64,000 nucleotides of DNA from Aequorivita vitellina (GTDB taxonomy: Bacteria > Bacteroidota > Bacteroidia > Flavobacteriales > Flavobacteriaceae), in the NCBI RefSeq assembly GCF_022008365.1, contig NZ_JAIRBA010000001.1, forward strand, positions 62,001 through 126,000, given 5' to 3'. Position numbers and translations under genes: made by a program. Positions within the stretch are counted from its first letter, which is position 1; each line of letters opens with the position of its first letter. The notes beneath the pieces are model-generated. The model had not been told where the DNA came from and ran no database searches. It saw nothing but the letters and a program-made list of their open reading frames with translations. This document shows positions 33,971 through 41,700 of the stretch, piece after piece.

Positions 33971-34558
33971 ATGTTTACAGGAATTATTGAAACCGTTGGC
34001 AAAATAATCAATCTTACCAAAGACGGTGAAAATCTTCATATAGAAGTTGAAAGTTCGCTATCGCAAGAACTAAAAATAGATCAAAGTGTTTCTCACAATG
34101 GCGTATGTTTAACGGTTGTGAAAATACACGAAACCTCGTATGTGGTAACTGCCATTAAAGAAACTTTAGACAAAACAAATCTTAAAAATTTAAAAAAAGG
34201 TTCGTTGGTAAATTTAGAAAGAGCCATGAAACTAGGCGATCGCTTAGATGGACACATGGTTCAAGGCCACGTAGATGGTATTGCTTCTTGTATTAAAATT
34301 GAAGAAGAAAACGGTAGTTGGGTTTTTACTTTTAGTTATAAAAATGCAGACTTCAGCACTGTTGAAAAAGGCTCTATTACAGTAAATGGCGTTAGCTTAA
34401 CTGTAGTAAATTCTAAAAAACAAGAATTTAGTGTAGCCATTATTCCCTATACTTTTGAGAATACAAATTTTAAAACAATTAAAGAAGGAAACGAAGTAAA
34501 TCTAGAGTTTGATATTATTGGCAAATATGTAAAAAACCTTATGATGCCTTACTTGTAG
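33971..34558 (+). CDS. ribE: Riboflavin synthase, alpha chain
   Basis: A 195-residue enzyme that dismutates two 6,7-dimethyl-8-ribityllumazine molecules to riboflavin. It opens MFTGIIETVGKI and has two lumazine-binding repeats: SVSHNGVCLTVV in the first half and GSITVNGVSLTVV in the second, with DGHMVQGHVDG between them. Length is normal. The final 20 bases overlap the end of the small minus-strand gene. Confidence 0.96.
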   Translation: MFTGIIETVGKIINLTKDGENLHIEVESSLSQELKIDQSVSHNGVCLTVVKIHETSYVVTAIKETLDKTNLKNLKKGSLVNLERAMKLGDRLDGHMVQGHVDGIASCIKIEEENGSWVFTFSYKNADFSTVEKGSITVNGVSLTVVNSKKQEFSVAIIPYTFENTNFKTIKEGNEVNLEFDIIGKYVKNLMMPYL

Positions 34559-34730
34559 ATTTATTTTTTTGGTAGATAATATATAATCCATAGATAAGAC
34601 CAGCAACAATCAATATCCAGATCGAATCGTCAATTGGTAATTGAGGTCCTGGTGGTGGTGGATTAGGTGGCGGCACATCATCTCTAGCCTGGACTAAAAG
34701 AAATAAAAAAAGATAAATGCTTGTCAACAT
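34539..34730 (-). CDS. Small proline-rich membrane protein
   Basis: A 63-residue frame with an N-terminal hydrophobic signal (MLTSIYLFLFLLVQA), a proline run (VPPPNPPPPGPQLP), a short acidic spacer, a membrane helix (IWILIVAGLIYGLYII) and a Lys/Ser-rich end. This signal, proline collar, helix pattern recurs, as far as I recall, as small proteins in Flavobacteria. Function is unknown. Evidence for coding is the ordered architecture. It is convergent with ribE (20-base overlap) and lies downstream of the CAT tRNA on the same strand. Confidence 0.66.
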   Translation of the reverse strand: MLTSIYLFLFLLVQARDDVPPPNPPPPGPQLPIDDSIWILIVAGLIYGLYIIYQKNKSTSKAS

Positions 34731-34879
34731 TAAACAGAATTATCGATTGGGGATTGCCATTAAAAATCTAAAATAAAAAATATATTTTTTAAATTGAAAT
34801 GGATTGTTCTATCTGTAATAACTCATTCAAACTTTAAAAATTGCACGATATTATTTCGCAAAAATTCTGTTTAAAAAAG

Positions 34880-34953
34880 TGGTCCCACATGGGCTCGAAC
34901 CATGGACCCCCTGATTATGAGTCAGGTGCTCTAACCAGCTGAGCTATGGGACC
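34880..34953 (-). tRNA. tRNA with CAT anticodon (elongator Met or lysidine-type Ile2)
   Basis: The complement folds into a full cloverleaf: acceptor GGTCCCA/TGGGACC with discriminator A, D-arm GCTC/GAGC, anticodon stem CCTGA/TCAGG around loop CTCATAA, and a T-arm with TTCGAGC. CCA is not encoded. The fully paired first position excludes an initiator tRNA. C4-G69 and C5-G68 match the pairs TilS favours in E. coli tRNA-Ile2, so an Ile(CAU) identity is possible; tRNA-Met is the default reading. Confidence 0.93.
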
Positions 34954-35069
34954 GTAATAATATCAAAATTTCAAGTAACTGCCAAATCTTAGGTTGACGC
35001 AAAATCCTAAAATGGATGAATTTAAGGTTTGCAAAGGTAAAACACTTTCCAAATACCACAAAACTATTT

Positions 35070-35477
35070 TTAGTTATTCTCAATTTCTTGACAAAGCTCC
35101 ACCAAAACACCATTTGCAGACTTTGGGTGAAGAAAAACAACAAGCTTATTATCAGCACCTTTTTTCGGTTCTTCATTAAGCACATTAAATCCTTCTTTTT
35201 TAAGTCGCTCTACTTCAACTTTAATATCCTTTACGGCAAAAGCAATATGGTGTATTCCTTCTCCCCTCTTGTCTATAAATTTTGCAATTGGACTTTCAGG
35301 ATTTAGTGCTTCCAACAATTCAATTTTACTTTCGCCACATTTAAAGAACGAAGTTTCTACTCCTTCACTTTCAACTTTTTCACTTTTGTACGGCGCGTTT
35401 CCCAACAAGGCTTCATAAATTTTATTTGCTTCTTGAATGTTTTTAACCGCAATGCCTATATGTTCTATTTTTTCCAT
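35070..35477 (-). CDS. mce: Methylmalonyl-CoA epimerase
   Basis: A 135-residue VOC-fold enzyme interconverting (R)- and (S)-methylmalonyl-CoA in propionate metabolism. It starts MEKIEHIGIAVKNI with the first metal-binding histidine, then GEGIHHIAFAVKDI and the C-terminal GVLVELCQE with the ligand glutamate. Size matches the family. It is monocistronic, divergent from rbfA with matching -7 elements on both strands. Confidence 0.93.
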   Translation of the reverse strand: MEKIEHIGIAVKNIQEANKIYEALLGNAPYKSEKVESEGVETSFFKCGESKIELLEALNPESPIAKFIDKRGEGIHHIAFAVKDIKVEVERLKKEGFNVLNEEPKKGADNKLVVFLHPKSANGVLVELCQEIENN

Positions 35478-35496
35478 AAATACGTGTTGTTGGGTT

Positions 35497-35504
35497 CAAA
35501 AATA
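35497..35504 (-). promoter_or_regulatory. -7 element (TATTTTTG) for mce
   Basis: On the complement TATTTTTG fits TAnnTTTG, 19 bases before the mce ATG at 35477. Confidence 0.5.
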
Positions 35505-35571
35505 CAAACTTAATTCTATTGAATTTCAACAAGCTTGAGGCTTCATTAACATTCGGTACGGTTTTATGTTC

Positions 35572-35579
35572 TATTTTTG
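35572..35579 (+). promoter_or_regulatory. -7 element (TATTTTTG) for rbfA
   Basis: TATTTTTG ends only 4 bases before the rbfA ATG at 35584. If used, transcription would begin at or next to the start codon. Confidence 0.5.
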
Positions 35580-35583
35580 CAAT

Positions 35584-35979
35584 ATGGAAGAAAGTAATAG
35601 ACAAAAGAAAATTGCGAGCGTTCTGCAAAACGACCTCGCCAACGTGCTTCAAAATATGCTTCGCGAAGCAGGACAAACAAGCATTATAATTTCAGTGAGC
35701 AAGGTAACTGTAACCACAGATCTTTCCATTTCGAAAGTTTATGTGAGCGTGTTTCCCGCAGATAAAGCAGATGCAATTGTGGTTGAGCTAAACAAATTAA
35801 AGCCGAATATAAAACATCAAATTGCACAATTAACAAAGAATCAACTGCGTAAAATGCCAGATCTTTCTTTTTATAACGATGATTCTTTGGAATACATTGA
35901 AAAGATAGACAAGGCTGTAAAAGGTGAAGATAATCCGCTAAAAGATCCCGATCTGCTTCCTAAAAGAAAAAAATCATAG
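35584..35979 (+). CDS. rbfA: 30S ribosome-binding factor A
   Basis: The 131-residue KH-fold factor helps late 16S rRNA and 30S maturation. It opens MEESNRQKKIASVLQNDLA and contains the family stretch ISVSKVTVTTDLSISKVYVS. The C-terminus has the EKIDKAVKGED block. ATG 35584 is preferred over an upstream in-frame start that would precede the -7 element. The permease gene follows after one base, so the two are co-translated. Confidence 0.94.
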   Translation: MEESNRQKKIASVLQNDLANVLQNMLREAGQTSIIISVSKVTVTTDLSISKVYVSVFPADKADAIVVELNKLKPNIKHQIAQLTKNQLRKMPDLSFYNDDSLEYIEKIDKAVKGEDNPLKDPDLLPKRKKS

Positions 35980-35980
35980 C

Positions 35981-37186
35981 TTGAATTTTTCACTTTACAT
36001 CGCTAAGCGCTATTTGTTTTCAAAAAGCAGCAACAATGCCATTAATATTATTACTGGTATTGCGGCAATGGGCGTTGTAGTGGGTGCAATGTCCCTGTTT
36101 ATAGTACTTTCGGGTTTTTCGGGTTTAAAGGATTTTAGTCTTCAATTTACAGATGAATTTGACAGCGACCTCAAGATTCTTCCCCACAGCGGAAAAACAA
36201 TTGTTTTTTCGGAAGCACAAAAATCGCAACTTTCAACTATTGAAGGCATCGAAAACTTTTCTGAAATAATTGAAGAACGCATCTTTCTTCATTATAAAGG
36301 AAAGAACCACATTTCATATATAAAAGGAGTGGACTCACTTTACGGAAAAGTGACCCAACTAGACAGTATTATGTATTATGGCGATTGGTTGGTACCGCAT
36401 CAAAACGAAGTGGTAGTAGGCCTTTCTACAGTTGCAAAATTGTCTTTAGGCGTGCGCGATTACGGCGAACTTTTAGAAATCTACGTACCAAAACCTGGCA
36501 CGGGACAACTCAATGCGCTTGACCCAACCGATGCATTTAATAAAGAAATGGTAGTGGTTTCCGGCGTATATCAAGTAAATGAAGATTTAGATGCGAAATA
36601 CGTTTTTTCAGATTTAGAATTTGCCCGAAACTTGTTATCGTTAGACAGTACAAAAATTTCAGCTATTGAAATTAAACTGCTTCCGAATGCCTCTGAAGAA
36701 AATGTGCGCAGTAAAATTGCGAAGATTTTTCCGGAAGAAATTATTATTAAAAACCGAATTCAGCAAAACGACGCCCTTTATAAAATGCTGAATACTGAAA
36801 ACGTTGCCGTTTATTTAATCTTTACTTTGGTGTTGATAATTGCGCTTTTCAACGTGATTGGTTCCATAATAATGATGGTTTTAGACAAGCGAAAAAACAT
36901 AAAAACACTTTATAATTTGGGCGCTTCATTGCCCGAAATACGACGCATATTTTTTTTACAAGGTACGTTAATGACTGTGCTTGGTGGCTTATTTGGAATT
37001 TTCTTGGGAATTCTGGCAGTGATTGCTCAATTAAAATTTGAGTTTGTGGCTATAACCAGCACTTTGGCTTACCCGGTAAAAATGGAGTTTTTAAATGTTG
37101 TAATCGTTTTTGTTACGATTACTGTTTTAGGTGTTATCGCTTCAAAAATTGCGTCGAGTAGGGTTCGGGAGAAGTTGTTGGTTTAA
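35981..37186 (+). CDS. LolC/LolE-type lipoprotein-releasing ABC permease
   Basis: The 401-residue protein has the FtsX/MacB topology: a first helix (about 24-48), a large periplasmic domain (50-265), then three helices near 270-300, 325-350 and 365-390. It begins with TTG at 35981, product MNFSLYIAKRYLFSKSS, the usual FtsX-type opening. In Gram-negatives such permeases extract lipoproteins from the inner membrane for LolA, using LolD as ATPase; no ATPase gene is adjacent. Co-transcription with rbfA is likely from the 1-base gap. Confidence 0.88.
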   Translation: MNFSLYIAKRYLFSKSSNNAINIITGIAAMGVVVGAMSLFIVLSGFSGLKDFSLQFTDEFDSDLKILPHSGKTIVFSEAQKSQLSTIEGIENFSEIIEERIFLHYKGKNHISYIKGVDSLYGKVTQLDSIMYYGDWLVPHQNEVVVGLSTVAKLSLGVRDYGELLEIYVPKPGTGQLNALDPTDAFNKEMVVVSGVYQVNEDLDAKYVFSDLEFARNLLSLDSTKISAIEIKLLPNASEENVRSKIAKIFPEEIIIKNRIQQNDALYKMLNTENVAVYLIFTLVLIIALFNVIGSIIMMVLDKRKNIKTLYNLGASLPEIRRIFFLQGTLMTVLGGLFGIFLGILAVIAQLKFEFVAITSTLAYPVKMEFLNVVIVFVTITVLGVIASKIASSRVREKLLV

Positions 37187-37224
37187 TAGGTAAAGCAGCA
37201 TAGTTTTTGCTACCGTTTATAAAT

Positions 37225-37881
37225 TCAAATAATAAGAAATTCGGGGTCTACGCCCAGACTCACCAGAGCTTTGCAAATTTCTTCGGTAAATTTTTGTGGG
37301 CCGCAAACGTAAAAGCGCGAGTTAAAATCGCCAATTGTTTCTATAAGAAATTTACGATCAATTCTGCGTTCGCGAAAACCAATTACGCCTTCTTGTGTGA
37401 ACACATTTCTGTAGGCCGGCCCTAACATCTTCGTTAATTCATCGTGTAAAATTATGTCTTCCTTGGTTTTGTTGGAATACAAAAGTGCGAGATTCCGTAG
37501 ATTTCCACTTTCAAAAAGTGCTCTAAATATTGCAATAAAAGGTGTAATACCCGTACCTCCCGCTATAAATATACCGGGGCCTTTATACTTGATTGTGCCG
37601 TAAACATCGTGAAGTAACAGTTCGTCGCCCGTATTTAGCCTGCCCATTTGCGAAGTAACACCTTTGTGGTCTTCGTAAATTTTGACGATAAATTCTAAGT
37701 ATTCCCAATGCTGTAAAGAAGTGAAGGTAAACGGACGAATTTGGTCCTTCCAGTTGGGCAAATTGATGGATATATGTGCCGATTGCCCCGGAGTATAAGT
37801 AAATTCCGGTGGCTTTTCTAGTACAAAGCGTTTAACATTATGCGTAATAAAATAGGTATTGAGGATCTTGAGCCGCTGCAT
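37225..37881 (-). CDS. Ferredoxin-NADP reductase family flavoprotein
   Basis: A 218-residue FNR-like enzyme with no ferredoxin domain. The FAD-binding motif is IRPFTFTSL, the NAD(P) site is FIAGGTGITPFIAI, and the C-terminal YVCGPQKFTEE completes the family pattern. It likely moves electrons between NAD(P)H and an unknown partner such as flavodoxin or ferredoxin. It could supply the acyl-ACP desaturase or other oxygenases, but nothing in context proves this. It lies between the LolC/E permease and dusB. Confidence 0.87.
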   Translation of the reverse strand: MQRLKILNTYFITHNVKRFVLEKPPEFTYTPGQSAHISINLPNWKDQIRPFTFTSLQHWEYLEFIVKIYEDHKGVTSQMGRLNTGDELLLHDVYGTIKYKGPGIFIAGGTGITPFIAIFRALFESGNLRNLALLYSNKTKEDIILHDELTKMLGPAYRNVFTQEGVIGFRERRIDRKFLIETIGDFNSRFYVCGPQKFTEEICKALVSLGVDPEFLII

Positions 37882-37898
37882 GACGATAATTTCTTCTT

Positions 37899-37906
37899 CA
37901 AAGGTA
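37899..37906 (-). promoter_or_regulatory. -7 element (TACCTTTG) for the flavin reductase
   Basis: On the complement TACCTTTG fits TAnnTTTG, 17 bases before the ATG at 37881. Confidence 0.5.
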
Positions 37907-37964
37907 AAAGGATTTATAAATAAAAACAGTTTATTTAGAAAGACACTTAAGACTCCTAATACAA

Positions 37965-38957
37965 TTAAGCAAATTCATAATCCCCGAATACTTCCAAAAC
38001 TTCATCAAAAGCTTCAAAGACTGAAGCAGAATCATCGCTGGTTACCATTTTCATTCGGTATTCCTTAAAGTTGGGAATACCCTTAAAATAGTTGGTGTAA
38101 TGGCGTCGGGTTTCAAAAACTCCGAGGGTTTCGCCCTTCCAATCTATAGCCATTTGTAAATGGCGTTTGGCGGCATAAACACGCTCAGCCATTGTTGGTG
38201 GCGGCAAATGTTCGCCAGTTTTAAAATAGTGTTTTACCTCTTTAAAAAACCATGGATAGCCAATGCTGGCACGACCAATCATGGCGCCGTCCAAACCGTA
38301 TTTATCGCGCATTTCCATTGCTTTTTCGGGGGTGTCAACATCGCCATTTCCAAATACAGGAATATGCATTCGTGGGTTGTTTTTTACTTCGGCGATAGGT
38401 TTCCAATCGGCTTCGCCCTTATACATTTGCGCACGGGTGCGACCGTGAATGGAGATAGCTTGGCAACCTACGTCCTGCAAACGCTCTGCAACCTCAACAA
38501 TCTTTATGGAATCGTGATCCCAGCCTAATCGTGTTTTTACGGTAACGGGCAACTTGGTGTGCTTTACCATTGCTTCGGTTAGGCTTACCATTAAATCAAT
38601 ATCTTTCAAAATGCCCGCGCCGGCGCCTTTTGAAACTACTTTTTTAACGGGACAGCCAAAGTTAATATCAATGATATCTGGGCCGCTGGCTTCAACTATT
38701 TCTACACTGCGAAGCATGGATTCCAGAACAGCGCCAAAAATCTGGATTCCCACGGGGCGTTCCTTTTCATATATATCTAGCTTCATCACACTTTTGGCGG
38801 CATCGCGAATAAGCCCTTCCGAAGAGATAAATTCAGTAAATACCACATCGGCGCCCTGCTCTTTGCAGAGTGCACGAAATGGTGGATCGCTCACGTCTTC
38901 CATGGGTGCTAATAGCAATGGAAAGTCTGGCAGTTGTATGTTTCCTATTTTTGGCAA
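37965..38957 (-). CDS. dusB: tRNA-dihydrouridine synthase
   Basis: A 330-residue FMN enzyme reducing uridines in tRNA D-loops. Motifs: PLLLAPMEDVSDPPFR (FMN barrel start), IDINFGCPVKKVVSKGAGAG with catalytic Cys102, VTVKTRLGWD, SIHGRTRAQMYKG and GNGDVDTPEKA. The DusB assignment rests on overall similarity. The start is TTG at 38955-38957: no in-frame ATG lies upstream within the short leader, and the product then begins with the usual strand (KIGNIQLPDFPLLL). Confidence 0.92.
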   Translation of the reverse strand: MPKIGNIQLPDFPLLLAPMEDVSDPPFRALCKEQGADVVFTEFISSEGLIRDAAKSVMKLDIYEKERPVGIQIFGAVLESMLRSVEIVEASGPDIIDINFGCPVKKVVSKGAGAGILKDIDLMVSLTEAMVKHTKLPVTVKTRLGWDHDSIKIVEVAERLQDVGCQAISIHGRTRAQMYKGEADWKPIAEVKNNPRMHIPVFGNGDVDTPEKAMEMRDKYGLDGAMIGRASIGYPWFFKEVKHYFKTGEHLPPPTMAERVYAAKRHLQMAIDWKGETLGVFETRRHYTNYFKGIPNFKEYRMKMVTSDDSASVFEAFDEVLEVFGDYEFA

Positions 38958-38976
38958 TTTCTTTGTTTTGGAACTG

Positions 38977-38984
38977 CAAAAGTA
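38977..38984 (-). promoter_or_regulatory. -7 element (TACTTTTG) for dusB
   Basis: On the complement TACTTTTG fits TAnnTTTG, 19 bases before the TTG start at 38957, which supports that start. Confidence 0.55.
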
Positions 38985-39068
38985 GTAAATACTCAGTTAA
39001 TTAAATGTGAATGAAATAACTGAACAAATTTTGAAGAATTTAGTCGGTTTTAAAAGTGCCCGAATTTA

Positions 39069-41483
39069 TTATCCGCCCAACCTGTCGCCTTCATCGGTTT
39101 GTATTTCTTTCTTGGTATCGCGAAGCCGCGCGTTTCCGAAGTTATATTTCAATCCAACACGAAATAATCTACTTTCTTGAAATATAAAAAACCGATTGTC
39201 CTGATTGTAATATTTTGCTACAGATACAACATCGTTAAGGGTATCAAAAACATCATCAACACCTACAGTTAAGCTTGCTCGTTGATTCCAAAATGTTTTT
39301 CTAAATGAAATATTTACATAGCTCTGGTTTTTGAAATATCGGTTTCCGAAGACAAAATTAGAAATATATAGCGCAGTAAGATCTGCGGTAAATGTTCTGT
39401 CTTTTGACAGCGTAAAATTGTTATAAGATTGAAGGTACTGTCCATACGTAGCGTTGGTATAGGCTTCTTGCGAGCTTTCCAAAGCTTCAAATTTATTTGA
39501 TAAATAGAACGAAGAGGTCGCTATTTGAAAATACCACCAAGGGGTAAGTGAATTATAGTAAACAACATCAAAACTATATTGATAGGCTTCAATTAAATTG
39601 GCATACACGCTTCGTAAAATGCTGTTTTCATTATTTTGAAATGACAAATTACTCAATTCGTTTTCTACGTTTTCGTAATACAAATCAAATAACCATCTGT
39701 TTTTAAGCGAATAACTTAAAGTAATTTTATCGGTTATGGACGGAACTAGATTTGGGTTTCCGCCAATGTAATTGTTTTCAGTTATAAAATATTTAAACGG
39801 GTTTAAGCTCTCGTAACGTGCTCGCTGAATGCTTCGGTTGTAGCTAACACCAATGGTATTATTATCGTTAATAATGTAATTTACCGACACCGACGGAAAA
39901 ACATCAAAAAAGTCTTGATTGCTCGCTTCTCCAAGCCTACGCGAAATGGCATCAATTTCTGTGTATTCTGCTCGCAATCCGGCAGTAAAACTCCATTTTT
40001 CCCATTCTCTTTCGAAGTTTATATATTCGGCGTAGATTTTTTCATGATAATTAAAATCATCCGAAAGCGCATTGTTAAAAGTGTTGGTATTGTTTTCAGT
40101 ATCAAAAAAATCAATTTTACTTTCAGTATCTATTTTGCTCAATTTTGCGCCAAGTTCCAATTTACCACCCCAATAACTGGTAGAAATATCGCCTTGTCCA
40201 GTAAAAATATTGCTCTTTTGTGTTGAGTTTGTCAAGAAACTATTATTTCTTAAAAACTCGTCATTCGGTAAAAAATAATCGGTGTTTACACTTTGATCTT
40301 GATCGCGGTTGTAATAAATATAATTGGCCGCTACAGTAAGGGTAGCGCCATTTTCGTCTAATATTCGTTGATAATCTAGTGCAAAAGACATGTTAGATTT
40401 TTTGTAATTTACCTCGCTCAAGGTGGTATTGGTAGAGTCTAATTGTTTTGAAGAATTATAAATAGATGCCAGTCCATTATTATGGTAATTACTTTCAGGA
40501 TCAACTGAAATATTGGAAGTTAGCCCAATTGAATTTTTTTGGTCTAAAGTGAAGTCTAAAGCTACATTTCCATTATGGTTATTATATTTTGAAGTTCTGT
40601 TAAAATACGTTTCCCAAATAGATTTAGTTGAAATCTCATCTGGTTCAAAATATCTCATGTAATTTTCGTCTTCTTTATATTCCTTTTTGGTATTGTAAGT
40701 ATAGCTGGCATAGAGATTTAGCCATTTATTTTTGTAGAAATGTGAAGTTCCAAAATTATATTTCGGATAAATACCTTGGGTGTATGTAGTGTTTACGGAG
40801 CCTTTATACCCAATAGAAATGGCTTTTGAAGTAATTATATTTAATACTGTTCCTGCGTCGGCATCGTATTTTGCACTTGGGTTTGTAATAACTTCAATAG
40901 ATTTAATATTGGTGGCATCGGTATTTTCAAGCAGCGAATTTATTTCCGAATCTGAAAGATACACGCGTTTTCCGTTAATATAAATTGTAGGAGAAGTAAA
41001 TTTAACTTGAATATTTTCGCCAATAACTACAACGCCGGGCGTTTTTTTAAGAAGATCCATTGTACTGCCAACAGAAAGCGACGTGTTTTCAACATTAAAA
41101 ACCAATTTGCCGACAGACTTTTTTATAGTTGGTAGTTTTGCCGTAATTACCGTTTCGTCAAGCATTTGTTCATTTACTTTTAAAACGATAGTGCCCAGGT
41201 TTTTATTTGAAGAAAGCTCAATGGCTTGCTGGTAATCTTCAAAACCAATATAACTAAAATTCAACTTATAGTTTCCCTCGGGTAAACTCTTTAAGGTAAA
41301 AGAACCGTCTTCATTGGTGGTAGTACCTTTAATAGGATTTTCCGAATCAGCTTCGTAAACCAGTACGTTTACAAAGGAAAGGGGTAGATTTTCAACATCG
41401 CTTACTTTTCCCGAAACCGAGAAGTCTTGAGCCAACAAAACACACTGCTGAAGGCAGCATAAAAGTATTAAAAATTTTCTCAT
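39069..41483 (-). CDS. Outer-membrane beta-barrel receptor (TonB-dependent receptor-like, OMP_b-brl_3)
   Basis: An 804-residue outer-membrane protein. A signal peptide (ending LLAQ) is followed by a carboxypeptidase-D-like beta-sandwich (about 20-105, with GTTTNEDGSFTLKSLPEGNY), a plug region (KKTPGVVVIGENIQVKF, IEVITNPSAKYDADAGTVLN) and a large beta barrel rich in Tyr/Asn/Trp. The family differs from SusC porins; ligand is unknown and no SusD partner is present. ATG at 41481-41483 is preferred over one ten codons earlier, because it gives a proper signal peptide and leaves a pair of direct repeats outside the gene. The last 25 residues after the barrel are charged and unusual for an outer-membrane protein. 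Confidence 0.9.
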   Translation of the reverse strand: MRKFLILLCCLQQCVLLAQDFSVSGKVSDVENLPLSFVNVLVYEADSENPIKGTTTNEDGSFTLKSLPEGNYKLNFSYIGFEDYQQAIELSSNKNLGTIVLKVNEQMLDETVITAKLPTIKKSVGKLVFNVENTSLSVGSTMDLLKKTPGVVVIGENIQVKFTSPTIYINGKRVYLSDSEINSLLENTDATNIKSIEVITNPSAKYDADAGTVLNIITSKAISIGYKGSVNTTYTQGIYPKYNFGTSHFYKNKWLNLYASYTYNTKKEYKEDENYMRYFEPDEISTKSIWETYFNRTSKYNNHNGNVALDFTLDQKNSIGLTSNISVDPESNYHNNGLASIYNSSKQLDSTNTTLSEVNYKKSNMSFALDYQRILDENGATLTVAANYIYYNRDQDQSVNTDYFLPNDEFLRNNSFLTNSTQKSNIFTGQGDISTSYWGGKLELGAKLSKIDTESKIDFFDTENNTNTFNNALSDDFNYHEKIYAEYINFEREWEKWSFTAGLRAEYTEIDAISRRLGEASNQDFFDVFPSVSVNYIINDNNTIGVSYNRSIQRARYESLNPFKYFITENNYIGGNPNLVPSITDKITLSYSLKNRWLFDLYYENVENELSNLSFQNNENSILRSVYANLIEAYQYSFDVVYYNSLTPWWYFQIATSSFYLSNKFEALESSQEAYTNATYGQYLQSYNNFTLSKDRTFTADLTALYISNFVFGNRYFKNQSYVNISFRKTFWNQRASLTVGVDDVFDTLNDVVSVAKYYNQDNRFFIFQESRLFRVGLKYNFGNARLRDTKKEIQTDEGDRLGG

Positions 41484-41497
41484 AACATAAGTAGATA

Positions 41498-41536
41498 TCT
41501 GGGGAGACACCATTTAAAATATATCTTCTGGGGAGA
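41498..41536 (-). repeat. Pair of 10-bp direct repeats upstream of the outer-membrane receptor
   Basis: TCTGGGGAGA occurs at 41498-41507 and 41527-41536, spaced 29 bases start to start, about three DNA turns. On the complement they read TCTCCCCAGA and lie 15 and 44 bases before the receptor ATG. The GC-rich words stand out in an AT-rich gap, and the spacing suits a dimeric regulator. Confidence 0.6.
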
Positions 41537-41665
41537 AAACAAATAGTTTCGGCCCTATTGAAGCCGATATGTTACAAATATGTTAAAAAAATATGAAATA
41601 AATCCAACTTGATAACAATTATTTTAAGTCTTTCTGCCAGAATAAATATAATCGCACTTTTAAGC

Positions 41666-41673
41666 TATATTTG
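41666..41673 (+). promoter_or_regulatory. -7 element (TATATTTG) for lepA
   Basis: TATATTTG matches TAnnTTTG, 27 bases before the lepA ATG at 41701. A TTG at 41671 would overlap it and is rejected as a start. Confidence 0.65.
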
Positions 41674-41700
41674 CACCAAATAGCACGAGAAGGAAAATTT

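Noticed and set aside
34559-34879. Possible further small RNA between ribE and the tRNA
   Set aside because: Apart from the proline-rich small gene there is only AT-rich sequence without a stable stem.
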